This document shows positions 10,306 through 18,408 of a DNA stretch of 64,000 bases, piece after piece. The stretch lies in contig NZ_LNUP01000002.1 of NCBI RefSeq assembly GCF_001512295.1, positions 808,263-872,262 of the forward strand, given 5' to 3'. Below the pieces are notes generated by a model. The model was not told where the DNA came from. It made no database searches and saw only the letters and a program-made list of their open reading frames with translations. This stretch comes from Pseudomonas sp. EpS/L25. GTDB taxonomy: Bacteria > Pseudomonadota > Gammaproteobacteria > Pseudomonadales > Pseudomonadaceae. Positions within the stretch are counted from its first letter, which is position 1; each line of letters opens with the position of its first letter. Position numbers and translations under genes: made by a program.

Positions 10306-11736
10306 ATGCCGTTTCGATTCACCCTGGCTGTGCTCGGCTGCCTATTCGCCTGTTCCGTCCAGGCCCGTCTGGGTGCCTTGCCGCCCGAAGCCCCGCGTCA
10401 CGTCGCGGCGCGCGATCTGGTCGCCATCGAGCGCGCTGGGGAATTGCGTGTGCTGGTCAACCAGAGCCGCCACAGCTCCGGTGAATGGAACGGCCAGGCA
10501 CTGGGCATCGAGTATCGGCGGCTGCAAGCCTTCGCTCGCTATCTCCAGCATCAACCCGGTGGCCGGCCGCTGCGTCTGGTGTTCGTACCCAAGGCCAAGG
10601 AAGACCTGCTGCCGGCGCTGCAACGGGGCGAGGGCGATCTGGTGGCACCCGGGGAGACCCTGCTGCCGCCAGCGCATTCGGCCCTGATCGCCGCGCCGGT
10701 GGCGGCGCCCACCAATCTGGTGGTGGTCAGCGGTCGTGGCCAGCGCCTACCGCGGCATTTGGAGCTATTGGCGGGGCGGCGGGTGGTCCTGCCCCAGGGC
10801 AGCGAGGCCGGTTCGGCCTTGGCGCGGCTCAATACCCAGTTGGCAAGACGCAAGCTGAAACCGGTGCAGATCGAGTGGGCCGATCCCACCCTGGCGGTGG
10901 AAGACGTGCTGGAGCTGACCCAGGCTGGTATCTATCCGCTCACGGTGGTCGAATCCGGCCTGGCCCATCGCTGGGCGCGGGTACTGCCGCGCCTGCGGGT
11001 GGCTGATCGGCTTGTAGTTGCCCATGACCAGGTACAGCTCTGGTATCTGCGCGGCCCGGCGCAGCAACTCGCCGAACGGGTGCGCGCCTTTGCCCGACAA
11101 CCCCAGGCACGCGACGACGACAAGGCTTTTCGCCAGGCGTCCGCCCGTCGCTACCAGGTGCGCGATCCACTGCAGGCCCATGACCGCAAGCGACTGGCCC
11201 AGGTGCGGCCGCTCCTGCAGCGCTATGCCAAGGCTTACGACTTCGACTGGCTGACCCTGGCTGCCATGGCCTACAAGGAATCCGGTCTCGATCCCCAAGC
11301 GCGGGGCGCCGGGCGTGCGGCGGGGCTACTGCAGATCACCCCGCGGGCAGCGCGCAGCGTCGGGGTGCGCAACCTGCATTCCGCCGACGACAACGTCAAG
11401 GCCGCCACCCGCTATCTGGCGCGGCTGCGGCGGGAATTCTTCGCCAGTCCGCGGCTGACCGAGCGGGAACGTCGCGCCTTCACCCTGGCGGCCTACAACC
11501 TGGGTCCGGAACGTGTCCAGGCGCTGCGGGCCAAGGCGCGCCAGCAGGGGCTGGACGGCGACCGCTGGTTCTTCCAGGTCGAACGCATCGCCGCGGAGGA
11601 GGTGGGCATCGGGGTGGTCAACTACGTGGCCAGCGTCAACAAGTACCGGGTGGCCTTCAGTCGGGAGCGCGCGCGCCTGGAGGCGCCGGCCGTGGCGGCG
11701 ACGGGCACCAAGGATGCCAGGCACGAGGATGGTTGA
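10306..11736 (+). CDS. MltF-like lytic transglycosylase (solute-binding domain + SLT domain)
   Basis: A 476-residue exported murein hydrolase. The ATG at 10306 has an AGGAGT site 6-7 bases upstream and gives a signal peptide (cleavage likely after SVQA, residue 20). An SBP-bac-3 type domain covers about residues 45-285 (IERAGELRVLVNQSRHSSGE) and an SLT goose-lysozyme-like domain about 305-450, with the catalytic Glu in MAYKESGLDP and the family motifs GLLQITP and AAYNLGP. This is the MltF architecture. A VLGC tetrad near residue 12 could be a lipobox, but the hydrophobic stretch before it is short. Confidence 0.9.
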   Translation: MPFRFTLAVLGCLFACSVQARLGALPPEAPRHVAARDLVAIERAGELRVLVNQSRHSSGEWNGQALGIEYRRLQAFARYLQHQPGGRPLRLVFVPKAKEDLLPALQRGEGDLVAPGETLLPPAHSALIAAPVAAPTNLVVVSGRGQRLPRHLELLAGRRVVLPQGSEAGSALARLNTQLARRKLKPVQIEWADPTLAVEDVLELTQAGIYPLTVVESGLAHRWARVLPRLRVADRLVVAHDQVQLWYLRGPAQQLAERVRAFARQPQARDDDKAFRQASARRYQVRDPLQAHDRKRLAQVRPLLQRYAKAYDFDWLTLAAMAYKESGLDPQARGAGRAAGLLQITPRAARSVGVRNLHSADDNVKAATRYLARLRREFFASPRLTERERRAFTLAAYNLGPERVQALRAKARQQGLDGDRWFFQVERIAAEEVGIGVVNYVASVNKYRVAFSRERARLEAPAVAATGTKDARHEDG

Positions 11737-11799
11737 AGCCCGCTTGACAGGGCCGCCGGGCCCTCCCTAGGATGATCCCGCGCCGATTTAAACAGCAAC

Positions 11800-11890
11800 T
11801 TGCGGGGCGCTCCCAAATACCGCTAAAGCGCTGGACGGAACAGGCCTCGTACTACCGCCCAGCTGGATCTACGAGGCGGAATTTCGTCCC
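11800..11890 (+). promoter_or_regulatory. Structured leader sequestering the ribosome site of the next small gene
   Basis: Three stems can be drawn: GCGCT (11807-11811) with AGCGC (11827-11831); a perfect 8-bp stem GCCTCGTA (11844-11851) with TACGAGGC (11870-11877); and an outer stem GGACG (11833-11837) with CGTCC (11885-11889). The only purine-rich ribosome site (AGGCGGAA, 11875-11882) is partly inside the second stem and enclosed by the outer one, and the ATG follows at 11891. This fits translation control by RNA folding. No ligand can be assigned. Confidence 0.5.
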
Positions 11891-12196
11891 ATGCTCCCTC
11901 TCCCGCTACGCCTTACCCCGCTGACCCAGGGCAAGCTCGCCTGCCATCCCGCCATCCTCCTTGGTGGTCCCGACCAGCCCACGCTGCTGCGCTATCTCGA
12001 AGGCTGGCCCAAGCGCTGGCCCCACAGCCGCACCCTGCAGATCCGCTTCGCCGATCAGGTCGAACAGCTGCGTGCCTTCGGCGACGATAGCTTCGACTTC
12101 GCCGTGGTGCAGTCGCCCGGCCGGGCCGGTCTCGAACCCCTGGTGCGGGAACTGACCCGGGTGGCGCGCCAGGGTGTGATCACTCGGCGGCGCTAA
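11891..12196 (+). CDS. Small protein resembling the middle of a MetW-type methyltransferase
   Basis: 101 residues. The second half (DDSFDFAVVQSPGRAGLEPL then VRELTRVARQGVIT) resembles the motif region of SAM-dependent methyltransferases such as MetW (FDxVxxxQxLQ... LxExLRVGRxxIxT), but the SAM-binding GxGxG loop of motif I is absent and the protein stops where the fold would continue. It may be a small conserved protein with a half-fold or a remnant. Its 3' end overlaps the convergent diguanylate cyclase stop by 17 bases. Preceded by a folded leader. Function unknown. Confidence 0.55.
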   Translation: MLPLPLRLTPLTQGKLACHPAILLGGPDQPTLLRYLEGWPKRWPHSRTLQIRFADQVEQLRAFGDDSFDFAVVQSPGRAGLEPLVRELTRVARQGVITRRR

Positions 12197-13310
12197 CCGT
12201 GGGGTGGGCCACCCGGAAGCCGCCCTTGCCCGCCAGTTTGGCGGTGTAGAGCGCCTGATCCGCCCGTGCCAGCAGGCTCGGGCCGTCTTCCAGGGGCTGC
12301 TGCAGGGCGATGCCGATGCTCGCGTTCATACCCTGCGCCGACAGGCGTTCGAGGATGCGCTGTGCCAGCTCCCGAGCGCCCTCTTCGGTGGCGTCCTGCA
12401 TCACCAGCAGGAATTCATCGCCCCCCAGGCGTCCGGCGAAATCGCTTTGCCGCACGCTGCCGGCCAACAGGGCGCCGCAGGCTCGCAGGAGGCGATCGCC
12501 CGCGGCATGGCCCTGTGAGTCGTTCACGCCCTTGAAGCCATCCAGATCGAGATAGAAGACCGCCACGCTAGCGGACCATGAGCGGGGCCGGCGCAGGGCG
12601 CCCTCGAGCAGAGCGAGGATGCCGGCGCGGTTGTAGAGCCCGGTCAGGTCATCATGGGTGGCGTGCCAGCGGCTATCGGCCTCGGCGGTCAGCGACCGCA
12701 GCAGATTGCGGTTGAGATTGTTCAACAGGATCCAGTTGGCACTCAGGTAAAGCGGCGCCTGCAACAGGAACAACCGCAGCATCGGTTCGGGCTGGAACAG
12801 GGTGGCCAGTTTCATCGGCACGTCGGTCAGCAGGATCTGCAGGAAGGCGTAGCGCGGGATACCCTGGTTGCGCATGGTGATGGCGCCGTTCATGGCCACC
12901 GCCGAGGTACAGCCCAGCATCTGCAGCACCGCATCGCCGCTGAGGATGCAGGCGGCCGTACCCATGCCCAGGGTGGCCGTCCAGAGCAGCCCGAGTATCA
13001 GGGATACTTCGCTGAGCAGCGGCGGCGCCAGCCCCCCCATCAGCTGGATGCAATGCACCAGTACCAGGCGCGCGAGCCAGATCAGGGTATCGAGAATCAT
13101 CCAGCCAATGAACACCGGGGTGGGATTCAGGAAGGCACAGGTCCAACTGATCAGCAGGCTGTTCAGGGCGCCGGCGAAGAGGGCGCTGCGTGAAGAGAAC
13201 GGGCCGCCCAGCAGTTGCCGCAGCAGGTTTTCATCAAGCGGATCCCGATTGGTAACGAGCCAGCGCAAGCGGCGGTTGGTGGGCAAAGCGTAGAGCGTTG
13301 GCGCTCTCAT
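12180..13310 (-). CDS. Membrane-bound diguanylate cyclase (GGDEF, I-site intact)
   Basis: 376 residues from the ATG at 13310, which has an AGGA site 8 bases upstream; a start at 13352 lacks one. About five to six transmembrane helices lie in residues 40-190, followed by a cytosolic GGDEF domain (HDDLTGLYNRAGIL ... YLDLDGFKGVND ... GRLGGDEFLLV). The active-site GGDEF is intact and an RxxD inhibitory site (RQSD) stands five residues before it, so it should make c-di-GMP and be product-inhibited. No EAL domain. The input domain is unrecognised (MHYT/MASE-like topology). A CRP/Vfr-like site lies 64 bp upstream. Confidence 0.9.
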   Translation of the reverse strand: MRAPTLYALPTNRRLRWLVTNRDPLDENLLRQLLGGPFSSRSALFAGALNSLLISWTCAFLNPTPVFIGWMILDTLIWLARLVLVHCIQLMGGLAPPLLSEVSLILGLLWTATLGMGTAACILSGDAVLQMLGCTSAVAMNGAITMRNQGIPRYAFLQILLTDVPMKLATLFQPEPMLRLFLLQAPLYLSANWILLNNLNRNLLRSLTAEADSRWHATHDDLTGLYNRAGILALLEGALRRPRSWSASVAVFYLDLDGFKGVNDSQGHAAGDRLLRACGALLAGSVRQSDFAGRLGGDEFLLVMQDATEEGARELAQRILERLSAQGMNASIGIALQQPLEDGPSLLARADQALYTAKLAGKGGFRVAHPTVSAAE

Positions 13311-13373
13311 GCAGCGAATCCTGCTTGGAGATGGCGGTCCTCCGCCGTTCATGCCGCAAATTTGCCTGATTTA

Positions 13374-13389
13374 TGTGATCTGCATCACG
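13374..13389. promoter_or_regulatory. CRP/Vfr-type operator upstream of the diguanylate cyclase gene
   Basis: TGTGATCTGCATCACG fits the CRP/Vfr consensus TGTGA-N6-TCACA with one mismatch in the last base. It lies between the greB stop and the start of the minus-strand cyclase gene, about 64 bp before its ATG. The match is read directly; control by Vfr is inferred. Confidence 0.6.
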
Positions 13390-13419
13390 TTTTTCTGACG
13401 GGAGTACCTGTCGAAGCGA

Positions 13420-13923
13420 TCAATCATCGAGGTAGTCGATCTCGACGATATACCAGCGCTGCTCGCCGGCCGGCGTCTGCAACCGCACTTCCGCGTCCAC
13501 TGCCTTGCCCACCAGGGCCCGCGCCAGGGGCGAGTCGATGCTGATGAGGTTCTGCCTGAGGTCCAGCTCGTCCGGGCCGACGATGCGATAGCGCGCCTCG
13601 ACGCCCTCGTCGTCCTCCAGGGTGACCCAGGCGCCGAAATAGACCTTGCCCGGATCGGCCGGGCGCTCGCGGATCACCTTGAGATTCTCCAGGCGCTTGC
13701 GCAGGAAGCGTACCCGGCTGTCGATCTCGCGCAGCATCTTCTTGCCGTAGATGTACTCGGCGTTTTCCGAACGATCGCCCAGCGCCGCCGCCTCGCTCAC
13801 CGCCTGGGTGACCTGGGGCCGGCGCACGTTCCAGAGTTCATGGAGCTCGGCGCGTAGCCGGGCCTCGCCAGCGGGGGTGATCAGGGGGGTGCCGGCGGTG
13901 CGCGGTGGTCGGTAACGACTCAT
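13420..13923 (-). CDS. greB: Transcription elongation factor GreB
   Basis: 167 residues. GreB rescues backtracked RNA polymerase by stimulating transcript cleavage. The N-terminal coiled coil (about residues 15-85) carries the acidic tip region LGDRSENAEYIYGKK, and the C-terminal FKBP-like domain contains VYFGAWVTLEDDEG and ISIDSPLARALVGK. GreB rather than GreA is favoured by the RSENAEYIYGKK block and by length. Its start lies 3 bases after the ABC permease stop, so it is probably cotranscribed. Confidence 0.95.
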   Translation of the reverse strand: MSRYRPPRTAGTPLITPAGEARLRAELHELWNVRRPQVTQAVSEAAALGDRSENAEYIYGKKMLREIDSRVRFLRKRLENLKVIRERPADPGKVYFGAWVTLEDDEGVEARYRIVGPDELDLRQNLISIDSPLARALVGKAVDAEVRLQTPAGEQRWYIVEIDYLDD

Positions 13924-13926
13924 GGA

Positions 13927-16437
13927 TCAGCTTTCTCTCAGGATCAGTAACGGACTGGCGGTGATGGCCCGCCGCGTGCCCAGCAGGCCGGCCGTGCCCA
14001 CCAGCAGGGCGCCCAGCACCGGCAGCAGGAGCAACCAGGGGTGGGGCTGCCAGTCCAGGTCGAAGGCCAGCCGATAGAGCAGGGCGCTGACGATCTCGCA
14101 ACCGAGCGCGGCGAGCAAGCCGCTGGCGCCGCCGAGCAGGATGAATTCGGTCCGTCGCGCCCGTTGCAGCAGCTCGCGCCGCGCACCCAGGGCGCGCAGC
14201 AGGGCACCCTGGCGGATGCGCTCGTCGAGGGTCGCCTGCAGGCCGGCCAGCAGCACGGCGATGCCGGCGGCGAGCACGAAGAGCAGCACGAACTCCACCG
14301 CCACGCTGACCTGGCGCAGGATGCTGCGCAACTGATCGAGCAGGGCGTCGATGGGCAGCAGGGTCACCGCCGGGAATTGCCGCGCCAGCGCCAGCAGCTC
14401 GCGGTCGTGGCCGGGCGGCAGATAGAAGCTGCCCAGGTAGGTCACCGGCACGCCCTCCAAGGCCCCCGGGGCGAAGATGACGAAGAAGTTGGGCTGGAAG
14501 TTGTCCCAGCCGACCTGGCGCAGGCTGGTGATCCGCGCCTCGATCTGGCGGTCGCCGATGACGAAGCCCAGGGTGTCGCCGAGGCCCACCCCCAGGCTGC
14601 GCGCCAGCTCGCTTTCCAGCGAGACACCGGGCAGGTCGCCCGTCGGCACCGCATCCCACCACTGGCCGGCTTCCAGCCGATTGCCGGCCGGCAGCTCGGC
14701 CGACCAGGTCAGGTTGAGGTCGCGCCGGGTGGCGCGTCCGCCGCGGGAGTCGTCTTCCAGGCCTTCCTGGGCGGGATGGCCCTTCACGCTGACCAGGCGG
14801 CCCTGGACGATGGGGTAGAGCGGGCTGGCATGGGGCGAGAGACCGGCCACCGCCGTGGCGAAGGCCTGGCGTTCGTCCGGTAGAACATTGAGGGCGAAGT
14901 GGTTGGGCGCCTCGGCCGGCAGTTGCGCCTGCCAGCGCTCCAGCAATTCGCCGCGCAACAGCACCACCAGACTCATGGCCAGCAGGATCAGGCCGAAGGC
15001 CAGGGTCTGGCCCACCGCCGCCAGGGGATGACGGAGCAGTTGGCCCAGACCCAGGCGCCAGGCCAAAGGCGCCCCCTGCATGACCCGGCGCAGGCTGCGC
15101 AGGGCCAGGTAGAGCAGGCTGCCGAACAGCAGCCCGGCGATCAGGCCACCGACCAGCAGCGCCAGGGTCAGGCGCAGATCCAGCGACAGGCGCCACATGA
15201 TCAGCCCGAGGGCGAGCAGGGCGCAGCCATAGACGGCCCAGGTCCGCAGAGGCACCGGTTGCAGATCGCTGCGCAGCACCCGCAAGGGCGGCACCCGGCC
15301 CAGGGCGGCCAGCGGTGGCAGGGCGAAGCCGACCAGGGCGACCAGCCCGGTGCCCATGCCGGCCAGTGCCGGGCCGAGCCCGGCCGGGGGCAGTCGCGTC
15401 GGCAGCAGGCCATGCAGCAGTTCGAACAGCACCAGCTGCGCCAACCAGCCGAACAGGGCGCCGAGCAGGCTGGCTGCCAGGCCCAGCAGCCCCAGTTGCA
15501 GGCCGTAGAGCGTCAGGGCATCGCGCCGGGTCAGGCCGAGGCAACGCAGCAGGGCGCTGGCATCGAAGCGCCGGGTGGCGAAGCGATTGGCCGACAGGGC
15601 CACGGCCACGCCGGCCAGCAGCACCGCCACCAGGCTCGCCAGGCCCAGATAGCGTTGGGCGCGCTCCAGGGCGTTGCCCAGCTGCCGATTGCCGTCGCCC
15701 GGCCCTTCGAAGCGCTGGTTGGCGGCCAGCTGCGGCGTCAGGGCCTGACGGTAGGCCGCCAGGGCCGCCGGTTCGCCGCGCCAGAGCTCGCGATAGCGCA
15801 CCCGGCTGCCGGGCTGGATGACCCCGGTGGCGGTCACGTCGTCGAGATTGATCAGTACCCGGGGCGTCAGGCTGTAGAAGTCGCCGGCGCGATCCGGCTC
15901 GTAGGTGAGTATCCGGGTGATGCTCAGGGACTTGCGGCCGATGTCGAGGCGGTCGCCGACCTTGGCGTCCAGCGCCAGCAGCAGTCGGGGCTCCACCCAG
16001 GCCTCGCCGCTTGCCGGAGCGCCGCCCGGCTGGTCGGGCGCGTCCGGTGCCGCGGCACTGCGCACCTCGCCGCGCAGGGGAAAGTTGGCCTGGACCGCCT
16101 TGACGCTGGCCAGCTGCAAGGCCTCGGCACCCGCGGCCATGGTGCTGAAATTGAGCGTCCGGCTGTGCGCGAGGCCCAGGCGCAGGCCGGCGTCCACCTG
16201 CTCGGGGCGCGCCGGTTCGCTGCCGAGCAGCACCAGGTCGGCGGCGAGGAATTCGCTGGCGCGATTTTCCATGCCGGCGCCCAGGCGCGCGGTGAAGTAG
16301 CCGATGGCGACGCTGGCGGCCACGGCCACCACCAGGGCCAGGCAGAGCAGGCGGATTTCGCCGGCGCGGATCTCGCGCAGGCTCTGTCGCCAGGCCAGCG
16401 CGAACAGCCGCGCGAACGGTAGACCGGTCGTCCTCAT
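13927..16437 (-). CDS. FtsX-like ABC transporter permease (YbbP type)
   Basis: An 836-residue ABC permease of the MacB/FtsX (type VII) superfamily, partner of the YbbA ATPase encoded just upstream. The start at 16437 overlaps the ybbA stop (ATGA); a 15-codon longer frame exists but has no ribosome site. One N-terminal helix (about 25-45), a large periplasmic domain, two FtsX-type helix sets (helices near 265-345 and 720-830) and a central helical group near 395-490, giving about ten helices. YbbAP-type exporters are thought to work with the adjacent TesA-like esterase in envelope lipid or hydrophobic-compound handling; the substrate is not established. Confidence 0.88.
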   Translation of the reverse strand: MRTTGLPFARLFALAWRQSLREIRAGEIRLLCLALVVAVAASVAIGYFTARLGAGMENRASEFLAADLVLLGSEPARPEQVDAGLRLGLAHSRTLNFSTMAAGAEALQLASVKAVQANFPLRGEVRSAAAPDAPDQPGGAPASGEAWVEPRLLLALDAKVGDRLDIGRKSLSITRILTYEPDRAGDFYSLTPRVLINLDDVTATGVIQPGSRVRYRELWRGEPAALAAYRQALTPQLAANQRFEGPGDGNRQLGNALERAQRYLGLASLVAVLLAGVAVALSANRFATRRFDASALLRCLGLTRRDALTLYGLQLGLLGLAASLLGALFGWLAQLVLFELLHGLLPTRLPPAGLGPALAGMGTGLVALVGFALPPLAALGRVPPLRVLRSDLQPVPLRTWAVYGCALLALGLIMWRLSLDLRLTLALLVGGLIAGLLFGSLLYLALRSLRRVMQGAPLAWRLGLGQLLRHPLAAVGQTLAFGLILLAMSLVVLLRGELLERWQAQLPAEAPNHFALNVLPDERQAFATAVAGLSPHASPLYPIVQGRLVSVKGHPAQEGLEDDSRGGRATRRDLNLTWSAELPAGNRLEAGQWWDAVPTGDLPGVSLESELARSLGVGLGDTLGFVIGDRQIEARITSLRQVGWDNFQPNFFVIFAPGALEGVPVTYLGSFYLPPGHDRELLALARQFPAVTLLPIDALLDQLRSILRQVSVAVEFVLLFVLAAGIAVLLAGLQATLDERIRQGALLRALGARRELLQRARRTEFILLGGASGLLAALGCEIVSALLYRLAFDLDWQPHPWLLLLPVLGALLVGTAGLLGTRRAITASPLLILRES

Positions 16438-17108
16438 GCCGCGACCTGCCGGCCGCCTTCCAGGCGCAGTTGGCGGGCGCAACGGGCGGCCAGGCGTTCG
16501 TCGTGGGTCACCAGGACCAGGGTGGTGCCGCGCTCGTGGTTGAGCTCGAACAGCAGGTCGCAGATGTGGTTGCCGGTACGGCTGTCCAGATTGCCGGTGG
16601 GTTCGTCGGCGAAGAGGATGCTCGGTCGCGGCGCGAAAGCCCGTGCCAGGGCCACCCGCTGCTGCTCGCCCCCGGAGAGCTGGCGCGGATAGTGGCGCAG
16701 CCGCTCGCCCAGGCCGACTCTTTCCAGCAGGGCGCTGGCCTCCGCGCGGGCCTCGCGTGCGCCTTCCAGCTCCAGCGGCAGCATCACGTTCTCCAGGGCG
16801 GTGAGGCTGTCGAGCAATTGGAAGGACTGGAAGACGAAGCCCACTCGCTCCGCGCGTAGCCGGGCGCGGGCATCTTCGTCGAGGGCGTCCAGGCGCTGTC
16901 CGGCGAGATGCACCTCGCCGGCGCTGGGCAGATCGAGGCCAGCCAGCAGGCCGAGCAGGGTGGACTTGCCGGAACCCGAACTGCCGACGATGGCCAAACT
17001 GTCGCCGGCCCGTATCTCCAGATCCAGCGCCTGGAGGATCGGCAGGGCGCCTTCCGCGCCCGTGACGACCTTGCTAAGGTTTCGCGCCATCAAGATGACT
17101 TCGCTCAT
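16434..17108 (-). CDS. ybbA: ABC transporter ATP-binding protein YbbA
   Basis: A 224-residue ATPase of the LolD/MacB group. Walker A GSSGSGKST (about residues 41-49), Q-loop FVFQSFQLL, signature LSGGEQQR and Walker B ILFADEPTGNLDSRTG are intact. The start at 17108 gives the typical N-terminus (SEVILMARNLSKVV). It is divergent from tesA with only 10 bases between the two start codons, and overlaps the permease gene by 4 bases. Confidence 0.93.
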   Translation of the reverse strand: MSEVILMARNLSKVVTGAEGALPILQALDLEIRAGDSLAIVGSSGSGKSTLLGLLAGLDLPSAGEVHLAGQRLDALDEDARARLRAERVGFVFQSFQLLDSLTALENVMLPLELEGAREARAEASALLERVGLGERLRHYPRQLSGGEQQRVALARAFAPRPSILFADEPTGNLDSRTGNHICDLLFELNHERGTTLVLVTHDERLAARCARQLRLEGGRQVAA

Positions 17109-17118
17109 GAGGTTTCCA

Positions 17119-17811
17119 ATGCCGTATCCGAAAGGCCCGCAGACGGGCGGTTGTGGCGAGTTAGAGTCAAAAATCCGGGCGAAGTCCAGCGCGCCTTTGC
17201 GGCAAGGCATTGCCTGGCTGCTGGCGCTGCTCTGCCTGGTCATGACGCCGCTGGCCCTGGCGCGCACCCTGCTGGTGGTGGGCGACAGCATCAGCGCCGG
17301 CTATGGCCTGGCCGAGGGTCAGGGTTGGGTGCGGCTGCTGGAGCAGCGACTGCAGGCACAGAAGAGCGACTACCAGGTGGTGAATGCCTCCATCAGCGGC
17401 GATACCACCGCCGGTGGCCTGGCCCGCTTGCCGCCGCTGCTGGCCGAGCACCGGCCGGACGTGGTGGCCATCGAACTGGGTGGCAACGACGGCCTGCGCG
17501 GCCAGCCGCTGGCCCAGTTCCAGCGCAACCTCACCGCCCTGGTGCAGCAGGCCAAGCAGAGCGGTGCCCGGGTGCTGCTGCTGGGCATGCGCCTGCCCCC
17601 CAACTACGGGCCGCGCTACACCGATGGCTTCGCCCAGGTCTATGTCGACGTGGCCAAGGCCGAAGGGGTGTCCCTGGTGCCCTTCCTGCTCGACGGGGTA
17701 GGGGGCGATCCGTCCTTCATGCAGCCGGACGGCATCCATCCGCGGGCCAATGCCCAGCAGCGCCTGCTGGACAACGCCTGGCCGGAACTACAGCGCGTGC
17801 TGCGCGACTGA
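17119..17811 (+). CDS. tesA: TesA/arylesterase-type GDSL hydrolase, periplasmic
   Basis: SGNH-fold thioesterase/lysophospholipase. Block I is VVGDSISAGYG (nucleophile Ser), followed by the oxyanion Gly (SISGDTTAGG) and Asn (LGGNDGLRG), and block V DGIHPRA gives the Asp-His pair. The ATG at 17119 has a GAGG site but leaves a 26-residue hydrophilic stretch before the signal peptide hydrophobic core; a TTG at 17197 (then RQGIAWLLALLCLVM) would give a normal signal peptide. I keep the ATG with reserve. Divergent from ybbA, as in E. coli. Confidence 0.92.
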   Translation: MPYPKGPQTGGCGELESKIRAKSSAPLRQGIAWLLALLCLVMTPLALARTLLVVGDSISAGYGLAEGQGWVRLLEQRLQAQKSDYQVVNASISGDTTAGGLARLPPLLAEHRPDVVAIELGGNDGLRGQPLAQFQRNLTALVQQAKQSGARVLLLGMRLPPNYGPRYTDGFAQVYVDVAKAEGVSLVPFLLDGVGGDPSFMQPDGIHPRANAQQRLLDNAWPELQRVLRD

Positions 17812-17910
17812 ACGCCGGACTTTTCCCCGGCGGGCCTTTCCGCTAAGGTTGCGCGCCCCCGCCGGTCCGGCCGATCGACCGCTCGGCGGAACCGCCCCTG
17901 GAGTATCCCG

Positions 17911-18192
17911 ATGTCCCGCCTTTCCCGGTCCATGCATGGCTATCAGCTGATCCAGCCCGATGCCCAGCTCGACCTGTTCGCCTGCCGCGAGGGCCGGGTC
18001 CATATCGTCGCCCGCCAACTGGAGCTGGGCTCGCCCACCGACCGCACCCTGTGCGGCACCCTGCTGCCGGCGCGGCCGCGCCTGCATCCGCTGGATCGTC
18101 GCGCGCTGGGCCTCAAGACCCTGTGCCCGGCCTGCATGGAGCGTTTGCAGGGCGCCAAGCGCGGCCTGCCCAATCCGTTACAGGCTTTTTGA
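17911..18192 (+). CDS. Conserved hypothetical protein with two Cys motifs
   Basis: 93 residues, basic. CGT near residue 48 and CPAC near residue 71 could form a small zinc site, but nothing else identifies a family. Apparently kept between tesA and the L,D-transpeptidase gene in pseudomonads (from memory of the P. aeruginosa order). The last base of its TGA stop is the first base of repeat A2. Confidence 0.6.
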   Translation: MSRLSRSMHGYQLIQPDAQLDLFACREGRVHIVARQLELGSPTDRTLCGTLLPARPRLHPLDRRALGLKTLCPACMERLQGAKRGLPNPLQAF

Positions 18193-18333
18193 GAGCCTGC
18201 TCAAAGTCTGCTGCGCGTCGGCCAAACGGCGTTGAAAAGCCCTTCGGAATGCTCATTTACCACTCGTAAACTCCGCTTCCTCAGGTCTTTTCGCCTTGTT
18301 TGGCTCTAGCTCGCGAGCCTTTGAACAGGCTCT
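18192..18333 (+). repeat. Dispersed hairpin repeat, family A, copy A2
   Basis: 142 bp. Outer arms AGAGCCTG(C)TCAAA at the left and TTTGAACAGGCTCT at the right; inner arms GAAAAGCCC and GGTCTTTTC bracket the invariant core (GCTCATTTACCACTCGTAAA). Short variant. It starts in the TGA stop of the upstream gene. Confidence 0.9.
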
Positions 18334-18408
18334 AGGCTCTGCCGGACGTGGATCGGGGCGTGTACAATTCGCGCCTTCACCTCACTGCTCCTTGCAAGGA
18401 TTCATCCC

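Noticed and set aside
14899-16422. 507-codon plus-strand frame opposite the FtsX-like permease gene
   Set aside because: Gln/Ala/Gly-rich translation typical of antisense reading of a membrane-protein gene.
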